Of a stretch of 64,000 nt of DNA, positions 18,153 through 26,950 are shown one piece after another. Below the pieces are notes generated by a model. The model searched no databases and was not told the origin of the DNA. It was given only the letters and a program-made list of their open reading frames with translations. The translations under genes and the position numbers were made by a program. Every line of letters starts with the position of its first letter. Within the stretch, counting starts at the first letter, position 1. The DNA is from MED-G105 sp039814575. Lineage in GTDB: Bacteria > Pseudomonadota > Alphaproteobacteria > Caulobacterales > Parvularculaceae. The DNA lies in assembly GCA_039814575.1 (NCBI GenBank), contig JBCCAY010000001.1, positions 1-64,000 of the forward strand. Direction: 5' to 3'.

Positions 18153-18731
18153 ATGGACATTGACGTTCCCTTAAAAGACTGGGGCGAATTCGACGTCGCC
18201 CCTTTAAGGGAGGCGATCCTATCGCAAGAGGACGCCGCATGGCTTGAATCAAGTCAGCGTCAGGATGATTACGAGGTCCACAATCAAACCGAGTCGATCG
18301 TCATGCTGTTCGCATCCCAAACATGGCCGGCGATGACGGTCACACGCGAAGCCGGCTGGGAGCGGCTGCAAAGCGTCGCCCACCCCCTCATGGATGAGAT
18401 CATCGACAAGCATTATAAACCCGGCGGAACAATAATACGCGCCGTGGCGGCGAAACTCAAAGCCGGCGCGACGATCGCGCCGCATTTCGATTCGCTGCCG
18501 TCGTTCAAATATGGTCATCGCATTCACATTCCCATCACAACAAATCGACGGGTACGCTTCATGATTGACGGGCGGCCTTTTCGCTTTGAAATCGGCCGGG
18601 TTTATGAAATCAATAATCGCCAGACCCACAGCGTGATCAACGCCGGCAAAGAAGACCGCATCACTTTTATCTTCGACTATATTGCGCCGGATGTGGCGCG
18701 CGAACAGAACGTCGTCATCACCCATGGTTAA
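18153..18731 (+). CDS. Aspartyl/asparaginyl beta-hydroxylase-like dioxygenase
   Basis: 192 residues with the double-stranded beta-helix of the Asp/Asn hydroxylase family (PF05118). Fe(II) ligands are likely His111 and Asp113 in PHFDS and His159 in RQTHSVIN, and Arg169 in EDRITFIFD may hold 2-oxoglutarate. The typical segments GHRIHIPI, VRFMIDG and GRVYEINN are present. The stop overlaps the start of the next gene by 8 bp, so the two are translationally coupled. The substrate is unknown. Family members hydroxylate protein or small-molecule side chains. Confidence 0.82.
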   Translation: MDIDVPLKDWGEFDVAPLREAILSQEDAAWLESSQRQDDYEVHNQTESIVMLFASQTWPAMTVTREAGWERLQSVAHPLMDEIIDKHYKPGGTIIRAVAAKLKAGATIAPHFDSLPSFKYGHRIHIPITTNRRVRFMIDGRPFRFEIGRVYEINNRQTHSVINAGKEDRITFIFDYIAPDVAREQNVVITHG

Positions 18732-19641
18732 ACTTATCGCCACGTCCGTTGTCCGCGGCAGCCAACAGGGCGAAAGCCATGGCGGCGTCTATATTGTAGA
18801 TTTTGAAAAGCGCACCGTCGCCCAGCCCATCGATTGGAATACGATGGATATCGATTGGCGCGGTCGGGGCTGGGACCGTGGCCTGCGCGGCATCGCCATT
18901 TACGACAAACGGATTTTCATCGCCGCAAGCGATGAATTGTTCGAGTATGACCCCGATTTCAACTTAGTCGGCTCATACCGCAACCAATACTTAAAGCACG
19001 CCCATGAAATCACGCGCCATCACGACCATCTGTTCATAACGTCCACAGCGTTTGATTCCATCTTAATGTTCAATCTCAAAAAAAATGAGTTTGAGCGTGG
19101 CCTTTATGTGCGAACCGACGGCGTACGCCTCAACGTTTCGCAGTTTAACCCCGTTAGCGATGAAGGGCCGATGCCGCTCAATAAGATGCACATCAACAAT
19201 GTGCACTGCGCAGCCGGCGGAATGTATGTCTCCGGCTTAAAGACAGATTTGATCTTTTATAATGGACGAACCACCGGCGTCACCGCGACCTTACCGAAGG
19301 GTTCCCACAACGCCCGACCCTACCGAAACGGCGTCCTGTTGAACGATACGCAAGCCAATTGCGTTCGTTATGCGGCGCGTGACGCAGAGGGGAATCGCGT
19401 TTTCGGCGTCCCGGTTTATCCTGACAATGAGCTTACCGGACTTGGCCTAGACGACACGCGCATTGCCCGCCAAGGGTTCGGGCGCGGCCTTTGCCCGATC
19501 ACCGACACGCTCATCGCCGCCGGTTCGTCGCCGTCAACCATAACGCTGCATGATCTTGATGGGAATAAAACCGTCGCCTCAGTCGCGCTCTCTAAAGATA
19601 TCCGCAACGCCATTCACGGGCTTGAAGTCTGGCCTTTTTGA
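18724..19641 (+). CDS. Beta-propeller-like protein of unknown function
   Basis: 305 residues from the ATG at 18724, which lies within the last codons of the hydroxylase gene (ATGGTTAA). The sequence is a series of short beta strands with repeated GxxV/I-Y and D-N-x-hydrophobic patterns, and conserved-looking blocks HAHEITRHHDHLFITST, NKMHINNVHCA and KGSHNARPYRNG. This resembles TIGR03032/DUF4915-type proteins, which often sit near sulfotransferases and Asp-hydroxylases. Many His and Asn residues suggest a metal or ligand site in the propeller. No signal peptide is seen. Function is unknown. Confidence 0.65.
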   Translation: MVKLIATSVVRGSQQGESHGGVYIVDFEKRTVAQPIDWNTMDIDWRGRGWDRGLRGIAIYDKRIFIAASDELFEYDPDFNLVGSYRNQYLKHAHEITRHHDHLFITSTAFDSILMFNLKKNEFERGLYVRTDGVRLNVSQFNPVSDEGPMPLNKMHINNVHCAAGGMYVSGLKTDLIFYNGRTTGVTATLPKGSHNARPYRNGVLLNDTQANCVRYAARDAEGNRVFGVPVYPDNELTGLGLDDTRIARQGFGRGLCPITDTLIAAGSSPSTITLHDLDGNKTVASVALSKDIRNAIHGLEVWPF

Positions 19642-19659
19642 GCTTGACGAGGGCCGCGC

Positions 19660-21684
19660 CTACCCGTTTGGAATAACGGGGCGGTCAAGATGAGACGGCA
19701 ACGCTTCTAAGACGTCTTCCAGGTCAAGAATGAGGTCTTGCAAATGCGCTTCATAGCGCTTCCAGGTATTCACCGACCGGCTATAAATCGGTTGGCGCAC
19801 TTGTTCTGAGCTTGCAGTCTTCACCGCCCTATCGGTCTCATAGAAGCGCGTCATCTGGTCTTCCCACTCAAGCCCTAGAAAATCGATCATGCGGCGGGCC
19901 TGCCCTTCTTGATCAGCGACATTATCCTCATACTGCACACGTAGCACTTTCCCCGGCAACACCTCCTCCCAATGGGCCATGAGCTGCACATATGTCTTAT
20001 AATATTCCGCCAGATCGAAGAGGTCGTAGGTAAAGGGCTGGCCCTGCGCGAAGAGCTGTTTGAAGCAGCCAAAGCAGGAATCAAGCGGATGGCGCCGCGC
20101 GTCGATCACCTTCGACTTCGGTAAAACCAAATGCAAGAACCCGAGATGCGGGAAATTGTTCGGCAGCTTGTCGGTAAAGTAAGCGCCGCCCTGGCGATGT
20201 CGCGTAGTCGCGCGAATATACTCTCGTCCCAGGTCGTCAATGACGTCTTTCGGCGTATCGAGAAGCGACAATGGATAAAACAGGCCGTCGGACCGGTTCG
20301 ATCCTGATGTGATCGCAATTTCCTGCAGATCGCTGAGCTCCGCCGTGCCGTCTATCGCTGAATGGCTTGAGAGAATCTGCTCCACCAGAGTCGAACCAGA
20401 ACGCGGCAAACCGACAATCAAAATGGGCGAAGCGTCGTCATGGCCCCAGCCTTCGCGGGCTTGAAAAAACTCTTTCGAGAAGGTCTGCATTAATACGTCA
20501 GCAGAGCGTTGAAACTCAACCGGATCATGTTTCACGTGAGGACGTTTCGTTTCATTCCCACGCTGATAGTAATAAAACGCCTTTTCATAGTCCTTGTCGT
20601 CTTCAAAAGACTTCGCCAAGGAAAAACAAAAATTGACTTCCGATTCAGCGTTGAGCTTTCCGCTATCGACGATCTCCGTCATATGGCGCAGCTCGTCGTC
20701 GTCGAACCGAAAGGTTTTCAAGTTGGATAGACTAAAGAATATCTCGCCCATGTCAGGGCGCGTCTTCGCCGCCGAGCGATAGTTCTCAATCGAGAGATCC
20801 TGTTGACCGAGCGTCTTATAAACATGCCCTAGCCCGATTAACGCACCGGTATGCGTCGGTTTAATTTTCACCGCGCGCTGAAAGGCTTCAAGGGCCGCGT
20901 TTTCATCGCCAGCGACAAGGTTCACATTACCTAAGAGATTCGGCCAATCCGGGTTCATCGGATCAAGCGATAAGGCTTTTTGGGCCGCCGTAATCGCCTC
21001 TTCATACTTGCGTTGCTTGTTCAACGCCATCGCCAATTGCCCCCACGCAAAGGCGAAATCGGGCGCAACTTCCGTCGCACGGCGCAACAGCGCCTCAGCA
21101 TCATTGTGCGCTTCCTGCGCCATGGCGACGCCGCCCAGTATATAAAGTGCATTCGCATTGTCTGGGTCGTTTCGAAGAACGTCGCGGGCCTTAGCGCGGG
21201 CCTCTTCAAGTCGGCCTTCGTTTTGCAAGGCCAGGGCATCTTTCAATTGCGCGGTATAAGGATTAAGCTCAAAGACGCGCCGAGCGGCGTTCTGAGAATC
21301 TTCGGACTTGCCTTGCAAAGCTAGGACATTTGACAGCTTCGAGTAAGCCGACGATAATTTGGGATCTAGCCGAAGCGCCGTGCGCAACGCCGCTTCAGAT
21401 TCAGGCAGCCTACCAAGCGCCGCTAACGCAGCGCCGTGTTGCTCGTGCGCCGCTGCGAGTTTAGGCGTCAGCTTTACGCATAATGACAGCACGTTCTCTG
21501 CCTCTTCTGTCTTGCCTTGCCGCAATAATGCAACGCCGAGGAGACGGGTGAGGTTCGGCTCGTTTGGATTATTCGCAAGAATTTGACGCGCAACAATCTC
21601 CGCTTCCGACGGACGTCCCTCTTGGATCATCGCCACAATGCGCGCAAAAACCGCGCGGAGCTTCGCCAATTCCTCTGACGCCAT
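19660..21684 (-). CDS. TPR-repeat sulfotransferase
   Basis: 674 residues. Residues about 5-340 are tandem tetratricopeptide repeats (around nine to ten, for example NANALYILGGVAMAQE and FAWGQLAMALNKQ). The C-terminal third is a PAPS-dependent sulfotransferase domain, with the 5'-phosphosulfate loop GLPRSGSTLVEQ at 425-436 and the 3'-phosphate region VIDARRHPLDSCFGCFKQ around residue 530. No membrane anchor is seen. Such proteins are common in alphaproteobacteria and their acceptors are mostly unknown. It converges with the propeller gene, with 18 bp between stops. Confidence 0.88.
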   Translation of the reverse strand: MASEELAKLRAVFARIVAMIQEGRPSEAEIVARQILANNPNEPNLTRLLGVALLRQGKTEEAENVLSLCVKLTPKLAAAHEQHGAALAALGRLPESEAALRTALRLDPKLSSAYSKLSNVLALQGKSEDSQNAARRVFELNPYTAQLKDALALQNEGRLEEARAKARDVLRNDPDNANALYILGGVAMAQEAHNDAEALLRRATEVAPDFAFAWGQLAMALNKQRKYEEAITAAQKALSLDPMNPDWPNLLGNVNLVAGDENAALEAFQRAVKIKPTHTGALIGLGHVYKTLGQQDLSIENYRSAAKTRPDMGEIFFSLSNLKTFRFDDDELRHMTEIVDSGKLNAESEVNFCFSLAKSFEDDKDYEKAFYYYQRGNETKRPHVKHDPVEFQRSADVLMQTFSKEFFQAREGWGHDDASPILIVGLPRSGSTLVEQILSSHSAIDGTAELSDLQEIAITSGSNRSDGLFYPLSLLDTPKDVIDDLGREYIRATTRHRQGGAYFTDKLPNNFPHLGFLHLVLPKSKVIDARRHPLDSCFGCFKQLFAQGQPFTYDLFDLAEYYKTYVQLMAHWEEVLPGKVLRVQYEDNVADQEGQARRMIDFLGLEWEDQMTRFYETDRAVKTASSEQVRQPIYSRSVNTWKRYEAHLQDLILDLEDVLEALPSHLDRPVIPNG

Positions 21685-22042
21685 ATCTATCTCGCTCCGC
21701 TCGCGCGGAATTCGCTTTCCTATTGATTTAATTGCACCATTTCAACGCCAAACCATGCAGTCAAGAAGCTTGAGGCAGAAGTTTTACGCTCCGATCAACG
21801 CCGCCTGCCGTCGCACGCTGGTTAACTAATTCGCAAGGGAATCGAAATCGCCAATTTGCAACTCGTTATCGCACTCAAGGCGGCGCACAAACCCTACCCT
21901 CACAAGGGAAAATGCGGTTTTCCTGCAACAGCTGACGTCCAATTCTCTCCGTCTGATCGCTTTTCTTGCACCGCGAAACGCGATCACATAATCTCGAAGA
22001 TTAAAGATTCTGCTCGGGTGCGGGCGAAGCGTCGGGAGGGAA
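21685..22042. promoter_or_regulatory. Divergent intergenic region with ACGCGATCACATAA site
   Basis: 358 bp separate the minus-strand TPR-sulfotransferase and the plus-strand TonB receptor. At 21978-21991, about 50 bp before the receptor start, lies ACGCGATCACATAA. It matches ACGTGATCACATTT at 29882 and 44273 in 11 of 14 positions. A GGGAGGG ribosome site lies at about 22034-22040. No gene or terminator was seen. Confidence 0.4.
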
Positions 22043-24604
22043 ATGATGAAATATACATTTGAAAGCAGCGTTTCAACGGCTGCCATAGCGCTATTGCTGG
22101 GCGCGACGCCGACCTTCGCACAAGAGACGGGTGGGGCCGCTGACCGCGGCGATGAGATTATCGTCACGGCGCGGAAACGCTCTGAAAGCTTGCAAGACGT
22201 TCCTTTGAGCGTTCAAGCGCTCGGCGCTGAGGAACAAGCGAAAGGCGCGCTCAAATCTCTCGAAGACTATGCCCTTCGCCTGCCGTCGCTGACCTACTCT
22301 CAATTCCTACCCGGACAAACCATCATCGTTTTCCGCGGCGCGACGACGACGGCTGAAACCTTCAACGGCACCTCGTCTTCCGCGCTTTATCTTGACGAAA
22401 TCCCGATGCAGTTCGACGGCGCGAACCCAGAAATTCGCCTCGTCGACATGGAGCGTTTGGAAGCGGTGTCCGGCCCGCAGCCGACGACCTATGGCGCAAG
22501 CTCGCAGTCGGGCACGCTGAAATATGTGACGGTCGCCCCCAACCTCTCCGAGTTCGGCGGCTTCTTAGAGGTGGGCGGTTCGGTTTTAGAAGACGGCGAT
22601 GAAAGCTATGACATTAGCGGCGCCGTCAATATTCCGCTCATTGAAGATAAACTGGCTCTGCGCATCGCTGGATGGCGCGCTGAAGAAGGCGGTTACATCG
22701 ATGTTGTAGAAGGATCGTCGGCGCTGACCCACGCCTTCCTGGCGCCGGGAGACGACCCATCCGTGGACGCCGTCTTCGGACCTGGCGCATCCGGCATCAC
22801 CCGGAACAATATCCGCAATGACGGCCTCGCCGAGGACGATATTGGCAGATATATCACCCAGGGCGTTCGCGCGACGATGAAATGGGCCGTCAATGAGAAC
22901 TGGTCCGTCACCGCCATGGTCCAGTGGCAGGATAGCGACGGCAATGGCGTTCCCGCATTTAACCCCGCCGTCGGTGATTTACAGGCCATTCGGTTTAACG
23001 ATGAGTTTGTCCGCGATGAGTGGTATGCGACGCTTTTGAAAGTTGAGGGCGACCTTGGCTTCGCCGACTTCACATCATCAACGACCTATTTCGACCGCGA
23101 CTTCGTTTATCAGATTGACGCCTCGGCCTACTGGTCGCCGACGCTTGCGAATGGCCTTATCGCCAACGCCGAATTTGAACTCGGCGAAACCGCATATCTC
23201 AATCCTGCCTATCAAGCCGGAATAACGTCCTTCACGCCAGGCTATAACAGCTACTATGTGGCGACGGAATTCACCGACACCAATGTGCTTTCCTTAAACG
23301 AACAGGAAACGCAGCGCTTTTCTCAGGAAATTCGCCTAACATCGAAAGAAGGCAGCCCCGTCCAATGGATGGCCGGCGGCTATTACGAGAAGTTCGACGA
23401 CCGGTTTGAGTTCGTCTCACAAGTATCGGGCTATCCGGACTCGCTGGCCGCGTATGTGAATGTCATCAATTACGGCTACTATTACGGATACACGCCGAAC
23501 GAACCAGCCGCGCTATTTGCAAGCCTTTCAGACAACACAATCGAGCAGTGGGCCGTCTTCGCCGAGCTTGGCTTCGACATCACTGATCGACTGAACGTGC
23601 TTGGCGGCGCGCGGTATTTTGATATCGACCAAACCAACCGCTATCTGACGATTATCAATGACGGCAATTTCGTCTTCACTTGCGACCGTGTCGACCCGGC
23701 CGATGAATTGAGCGCCTGCCTCACGGACAGCAATGGCGAGCTTGTTCCGCTCTCGGTGCAAGGCCCAGACGATGGTTTCGTGACGCTCGTGACGCTCTCC
23801 TATGACGTTAATGACGACACGCTTGCTTACTTTACGCGCTCTTCGGGCTTTAGAACCGGCGGCGCGAACATCTTGCGTCCCACAAGTACGGCGCCGAACC
23901 TCTACACGTCAGATAAGCTGGTCAATTATGAGATCGGCCTAAAATCGCAGTGGCTCGACGGCAGGCTGACGACAAATTTATCCGCCTACCACATGATATG
24001 GCGTGATCTGCAGATCAATGTCACCGACCCAACCCTCGACTTCGGTTTCTCGTCGATCATTCTGAACGCCGGTAAAGCGATTATCGAAGGGGTTGAAGGC
24101 AATTGGTCGTTCGACGTCACCGATACGCTGACATTCGACGGCTCGGCGGCCTATATCGACGCGCGATCCGCCGAGGCGGTCACACTGGCGACACCGCTTG
24201 TGCCAGACCAAGACTTTGTAACGGTGCTCGAAGACGGCGAGCAATTGCCACTATCGCCAAACTGGAAGTTCAATTTAGGACTCGAAAAAGGGTTCGACGT
24301 GCCAAGCCTCGACGGCGAAGCCTATATCAGGTTCGACTACACCTATGTCGGGGAACAACGAAACGGCACGTCCGGATCGATCCTGCTGACTGCGGGTACG
24401 CTAGAAGCGCCCGGCATACAGCCGTCCTATGATTTAGGCCGGATCGGCATGGGATTTGACCGGGATGATTGGTCGATTAATTTCTCCGTAAACAACTTAT
24501 GGAACGAGCGACCGGTGCTGTTTAATCCGCCACGGTTCGCTGACAATCGTGTTTATACGGCACGGCCAAGGGAATACTCGCTTTATATTCGAAAGGCGTT
24601 CTGA
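22043..24604 (+). CDS. TonB-dependent outer-membrane receptor
   Basis: 853 residues. A signal peptide (ALLLGATPTFAQE) is followed by a TonB-box-like stretch DEIIVTARKR and a plug domain with DVPLSVQAL, then a long 22-strand-type barrel rich in aromatic and Asp residues, ending in the classical C-terminal Phe (SLYIRKAF). A second ATG at 22046 is equally usable. This style, with VTARKR...SLQDVP, is common in sphingomonad and marine alphaproteobacterial receptors for unknown small molecules rather than siderophores. A strong terminator follows. Confidence 0.93.
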   Translation: MMKYTFESSVSTAAIALLLGATPTFAQETGGAADRGDEIIVTARKRSESLQDVPLSVQALGAEEQAKGALKSLEDYALRLPSLTYSQFLPGQTIIVFRGATTTAETFNGTSSSALYLDEIPMQFDGANPEIRLVDMERLEAVSGPQPTTYGASSQSGTLKYVTVAPNLSEFGGFLEVGGSVLEDGDESYDISGAVNIPLIEDKLALRIAGWRAEEGGYIDVVEGSSALTHAFLAPGDDPSVDAVFGPGASGITRNNIRNDGLAEDDIGRYITQGVRATMKWAVNENWSVTAMVQWQDSDGNGVPAFNPAVGDLQAIRFNDEFVRDEWYATLLKVEGDLGFADFTSSTTYFDRDFVYQIDASAYWSPTLANGLIANAEFELGETAYLNPAYQAGITSFTPGYNSYYVATEFTDTNVLSLNEQETQRFSQEIRLTSKEGSPVQWMAGGYYEKFDDRFEFVSQVSGYPDSLAAYVNVINYGYYYGYTPNEPAALFASLSDNTIEQWAVFAELGFDITDRLNVLGGARYFDIDQTNRYLTIINDGNFVFTCDRVDPADELSACLTDSNGELVPLSVQGPDDGFVTLVTLSYDVNDDTLAYFTRSSGFRTGGANILRPTSTAPNLYTSDKLVNYEIGLKSQWLDGRLTTNLSAYHMIWRDLQINVTDPTLDFGFSSIILNAGKAIIEGVEGNWSFDVTDTLTFDGSAAYIDARSAEAVTLATPLVPDQDFVTVLEDGEQLPLSPNWKFNLGLEKGFDVPSLDGEAYIRFDYTYVGEQRNGTSGSILLTAGTLEAPGIQPSYDLGRIGMGFDRDDWSINFSVNNLWNERPVLFNPPRFADNRVYTARPREYSLYIRKAF

Positions 24605-24637
24605 CGAACCGTTAGAGCCATATCCCTAACGAATAAG

Positions 24638-24665
24638 AAGCGCCCGCATTTGCGGGCGCTTTTTT
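24638..24665. terminator. Intrinsic terminator between TonB receptor and tetR
   Basis: AAGCGCCCGCA pairs with TGCGGGCGCTT, and the sequence continues as a run of six T (24660-24665) on the + strand. The minus strand also gives a T-rich tail (TTCTTATT). It sits between two convergent stop codons (24604 and 24670) and probably works in both directions. Confidence 0.9.
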
Positions 24666-24669
24666 ATTT

Positions 24670-25335
24670 TTAAGCGACGATTCTTTTTACCGCCGCGGTG
24701 ATTCTTTTTTGTTCGCCGGGAAAGGCGCTCTTCAACACTGCCGCCATTGTCTCACAAGCATTGCGCTTCACCTCATCGCGATTGGCGATGTGAACCTGCA
24801 ACCATAGCCCGTCGCACAGAGCCTCGATCGCTCTTACAAAAGCGTCGATGGTCCAATGATCCGTCGCCATCTTATCCGCAACTTTTTCGGTCAATATACG
24901 TAAGGCCCGACACCGATCGCTCGTATGACCTTCCGCGATTTCAGCGATAGCCGGACGCGTACGCGCCTCCCCCCAAAAGGCGAACCAAGCCGTCGTACCC
25001 GTGTCAGGCCCAACGTCCTCATCAAGATCAAAAAAGATAAAGGCTAGCAATTGCTCAAGGGGATTAGCGTAATCTGCGTCGAAAATTTCCATCCAAGACG
25101 CGCGATAATCCTCGCACAACAGTCTAAACGCCTCGGTGAACAATTGTTCTTTGGTTTCAAAATAGAAAACGGTCGATCCCTGGCTTAGCCTGGCGCGTGT
25201 CGCGACGGAGGCGAGCGTCGTTCCCGACAGCCCCTTCTCCTCGATGGACGCAAGCGTCGCCTCGAGAATTTGTCGACGCCGCATTGCGGCGTTCTCTGTG
25301 CGTTGTTTTCGTTTGCGTGGCTTTATAGGCGCCAA
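24670..25335 (-). CDS. BetI-like TetR-family regulator (1 of 2)
   Basis: 221 residues. The TetR helix-turn-helix lies at about residues 20-68 (RRRQILEATLASIEEKGLSGTTLASVATRARLS...). The ligand domain has WFAFWGEA and LCDGLWLQVH, which match the WLAFWASS and LIDGLWLRAA blocks of E. coli BetI, the choline-responsive repressor. It is divergent from an MFS gene. A CTGAACGCTCA element, one mismatch from the core of the operators at 16628 and 36601, lies about 50 bp before its start, so it may autoregulate and control that regulon. The ligand is inferred to be a choline- or amine-like molecule. Confidence 0.8.
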   Translation of the reverse strand: MAPIKPRKRKQRTENAAMRRRQILEATLASIEEKGLSGTTLASVATRARLSQGSTVFYFETKEQLFTEAFRLLCEDYRASWMEIFDADYANPLEQLLAFIFFDLDEDVGPDTGTTAWFAFWGEARTRPAIAEIAEGHTSDRCRALRILTEKVADKMATDHWTIDAFVRAIEALCDGLWLQVHIANRDEVKRNACETMAAVLKSAFPGEQKRITAAVKRIVA

Positions 25336-25383
25336 TTTCCGCTTCCTTTACGATGCTGACTGCTAAGCCCAACTGGATACGGC

Positions 25384-25394
25384 CTGAACGCTCA
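25384..25394. promoter_or_regulatory. Partial BetI-like operator CTGAACGCTCA
   Basis: This 11-mer differs at one base from CTGAGCGCTCA, the core of the operators at 16628 and 36601. The outer TTGA/TCAA arms are not conserved. It lies in the divergent space between tetR (start 25335) and the MFS gene (start 25603). Confidence 0.4.
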
Positions 25395-25602
25395 CCTAAC
25401 ACGTTCTGATGAAGAACGCATGTTTCAGCCGACATGAGGTACGGCTCTCACGGGTAAGACAGTTGGCCGCCCTCCTCCGTTCGATGCGGCTTTTTTTACA
25501 GCACGGAAACCTGATCGAGCCGCTTTTTCGCCCCGAAAACTCAAGCTAATCTTTATACGAGACGTCACGCCTATTGAGAGCGTCCCAACCAAAGAAAGCG
25601 CC

Positions 25603-26832
25603 ATGGCCGAACAAGCACGACGTCTACACCACGAAAAAACTGTTTTCGATGACTGGCGGTCGATTTGCGTCGCGCTCTATTTGGCGCTCGCCGGTTACGC
25701 GGTTTTGGTAGGCATTCCAGTTATTAGCTCTGCGTGGGTAAACCTGCTCGGCTTTACAGAATCTCAAGTGGGCCGGGTCGCCGGCGCTGACCTTGGCGGA
25801 CTGTCCATCGGCGCTGTCGTAGCCTCCTTCCTCATCACACGGCATAATAGACGAGTACTGATTATTATCTCAGGCCTTTTCGCGATGGCGACAAACGGCT
25901 TGTGCATGGTGTTCACCGATTATGAAACAGTACTGCTGTTGCGCCTCACCTCAGGGTTTGGCGCCGGCGTTCTCACAAGCGTCGCTATCGCGACACTTGG
26001 CGCAACGTCAAAACCGGCTCGCACTTTTAACATACTCCTCTTTGCATTCGCGTTCTCTCAAGCGCTTGAACTTTACGCCCTACCGAAACTATCGATGAAC
26101 GGCATATACGGCGTCTTCATCGCGTCGTTTGCTGTGGGACTATTGTTTGTTCGCTGGATACCGCCACGCGCCGTCGACAGCGCATTGAATGTTGATGTCG
26201 ACGTTCTGTCGGATGACGACAACGACGCCCATGCAGACCGCGTGGAACCCATTCATGCACCCGCTTATGTGCCATGGCTCGTCTTGGCGGCCATTACCGC
26301 AACCTACATCAATATCGGCGCCTATTGGACGTATATCGAACTCGCCACTGTCGACACCGCCGCGACACAGGAATGGGTCTCAGGCGTCCTCGTTTGGGCG
26401 TCATTGTTCAGTCTCGCCGGATGTTTAACGGCGACCGTCATCAGCAATCGTTACGGACTAGCCCGGCCATTGCTCGGCACATTGATCATCCATGCGATGA
26501 TCGTATGGATGCTCGTCTTCGGCATCGACAACCTTACCGTGACGATCAGTATTTTCGCCTTCAACTATCTTTGGATCTTTATCGACGTCTACCAGATGGC
26601 GACTATCGCCAATGTCGATCACTCCGGACGGTTCGCGGCCCTCATTCCCGGAGCCCAAGGATTAGGGCAAATTGTCGGCCCCAATATCGCGGCCAGCCTT
26701 CTGGCGGTGAACCTCGGATATAACGCCGTCTTCGTCATGTGCGCCTTAGCGTCCCTAACGGCGATGCTGATCTATCTCTATATGTATTTGCTCTTGCGGA
26801 AATCGATCCCCGCTCTTGCTGACGCCTCTTAG
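25603..26832 (+). CDS. MFS transporter next to BetI-like regulator
   Basis: 409 residues with about twelve transmembrane helices in two halves. A cytoplasmic N-terminus and a central acidic loop (DVDVLSDDDNDAHADRVEP, about residues 195-215) are visible. The helix 2-3 loop ITRHNRRVLII is a weak version of the MFS signature. It is divergent from the BetI-like tetR, so an amine or betaine is a reasonable substrate guess. Direction and substrate cannot be told from the sequence. A short hairpin follows the stop. Confidence 0.8.
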   Translation: MAEQARRLHHEKTVFDDWRSICVALYLALAGYAVLVGIPVISSAWVNLLGFTESQVGRVAGADLGGLSIGAVVASFLITRHNRRVLIIISGLFAMATNGLCMVFTDYETVLLLRLTSGFGAGVLTSVAIATLGATSKPARTFNILLFAFAFSQALELYALPKLSMNGIYGVFIASFAVGLLFVRWIPPRAVDSALNVDVDVLSDDDNDAHADRVEPIHAPAYVPWLVLAAITATYINIGAYWTYIELATVDTAATQEWVSGVLVWASLFSLAGCLTATVISNRYGLARPLLGTLIIHAMIVWMLVFGIDNLTVTISIFAFNYLWIFIDVYQMATIANVDHSGRFAALIPGAQGLGQIVGPNIAASLLAVNLGYNAVFVMCALASLTAMLIYLYMYLLLRKSIPALADAS

Positions 26833-26874
26833 GACGTTAACAAACCAATTAAGAGAACCAAGAAAGCCAAAAGT

Positions 26875-26900
26875 GCTTCACCGAGTAGACCAGGTGAAGC
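26875..26900. terminator. Hairpin between convergent MFS and aminotransferase genes
   Basis: GCTTCACC and GGTGAAGC pair perfectly around a 10-nt loop. A CCTTTTT tract follows only about 15 nt later on the + strand, so this is a weaker terminator candidate. It lies between the stops at 26832 and 26951. Confidence 0.45.
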
Positions 26901-26950
26901 GCCTATCAAGTCAGCCTTTTTAAGCACTCAAAGGAACGGGGCGATCTTAT

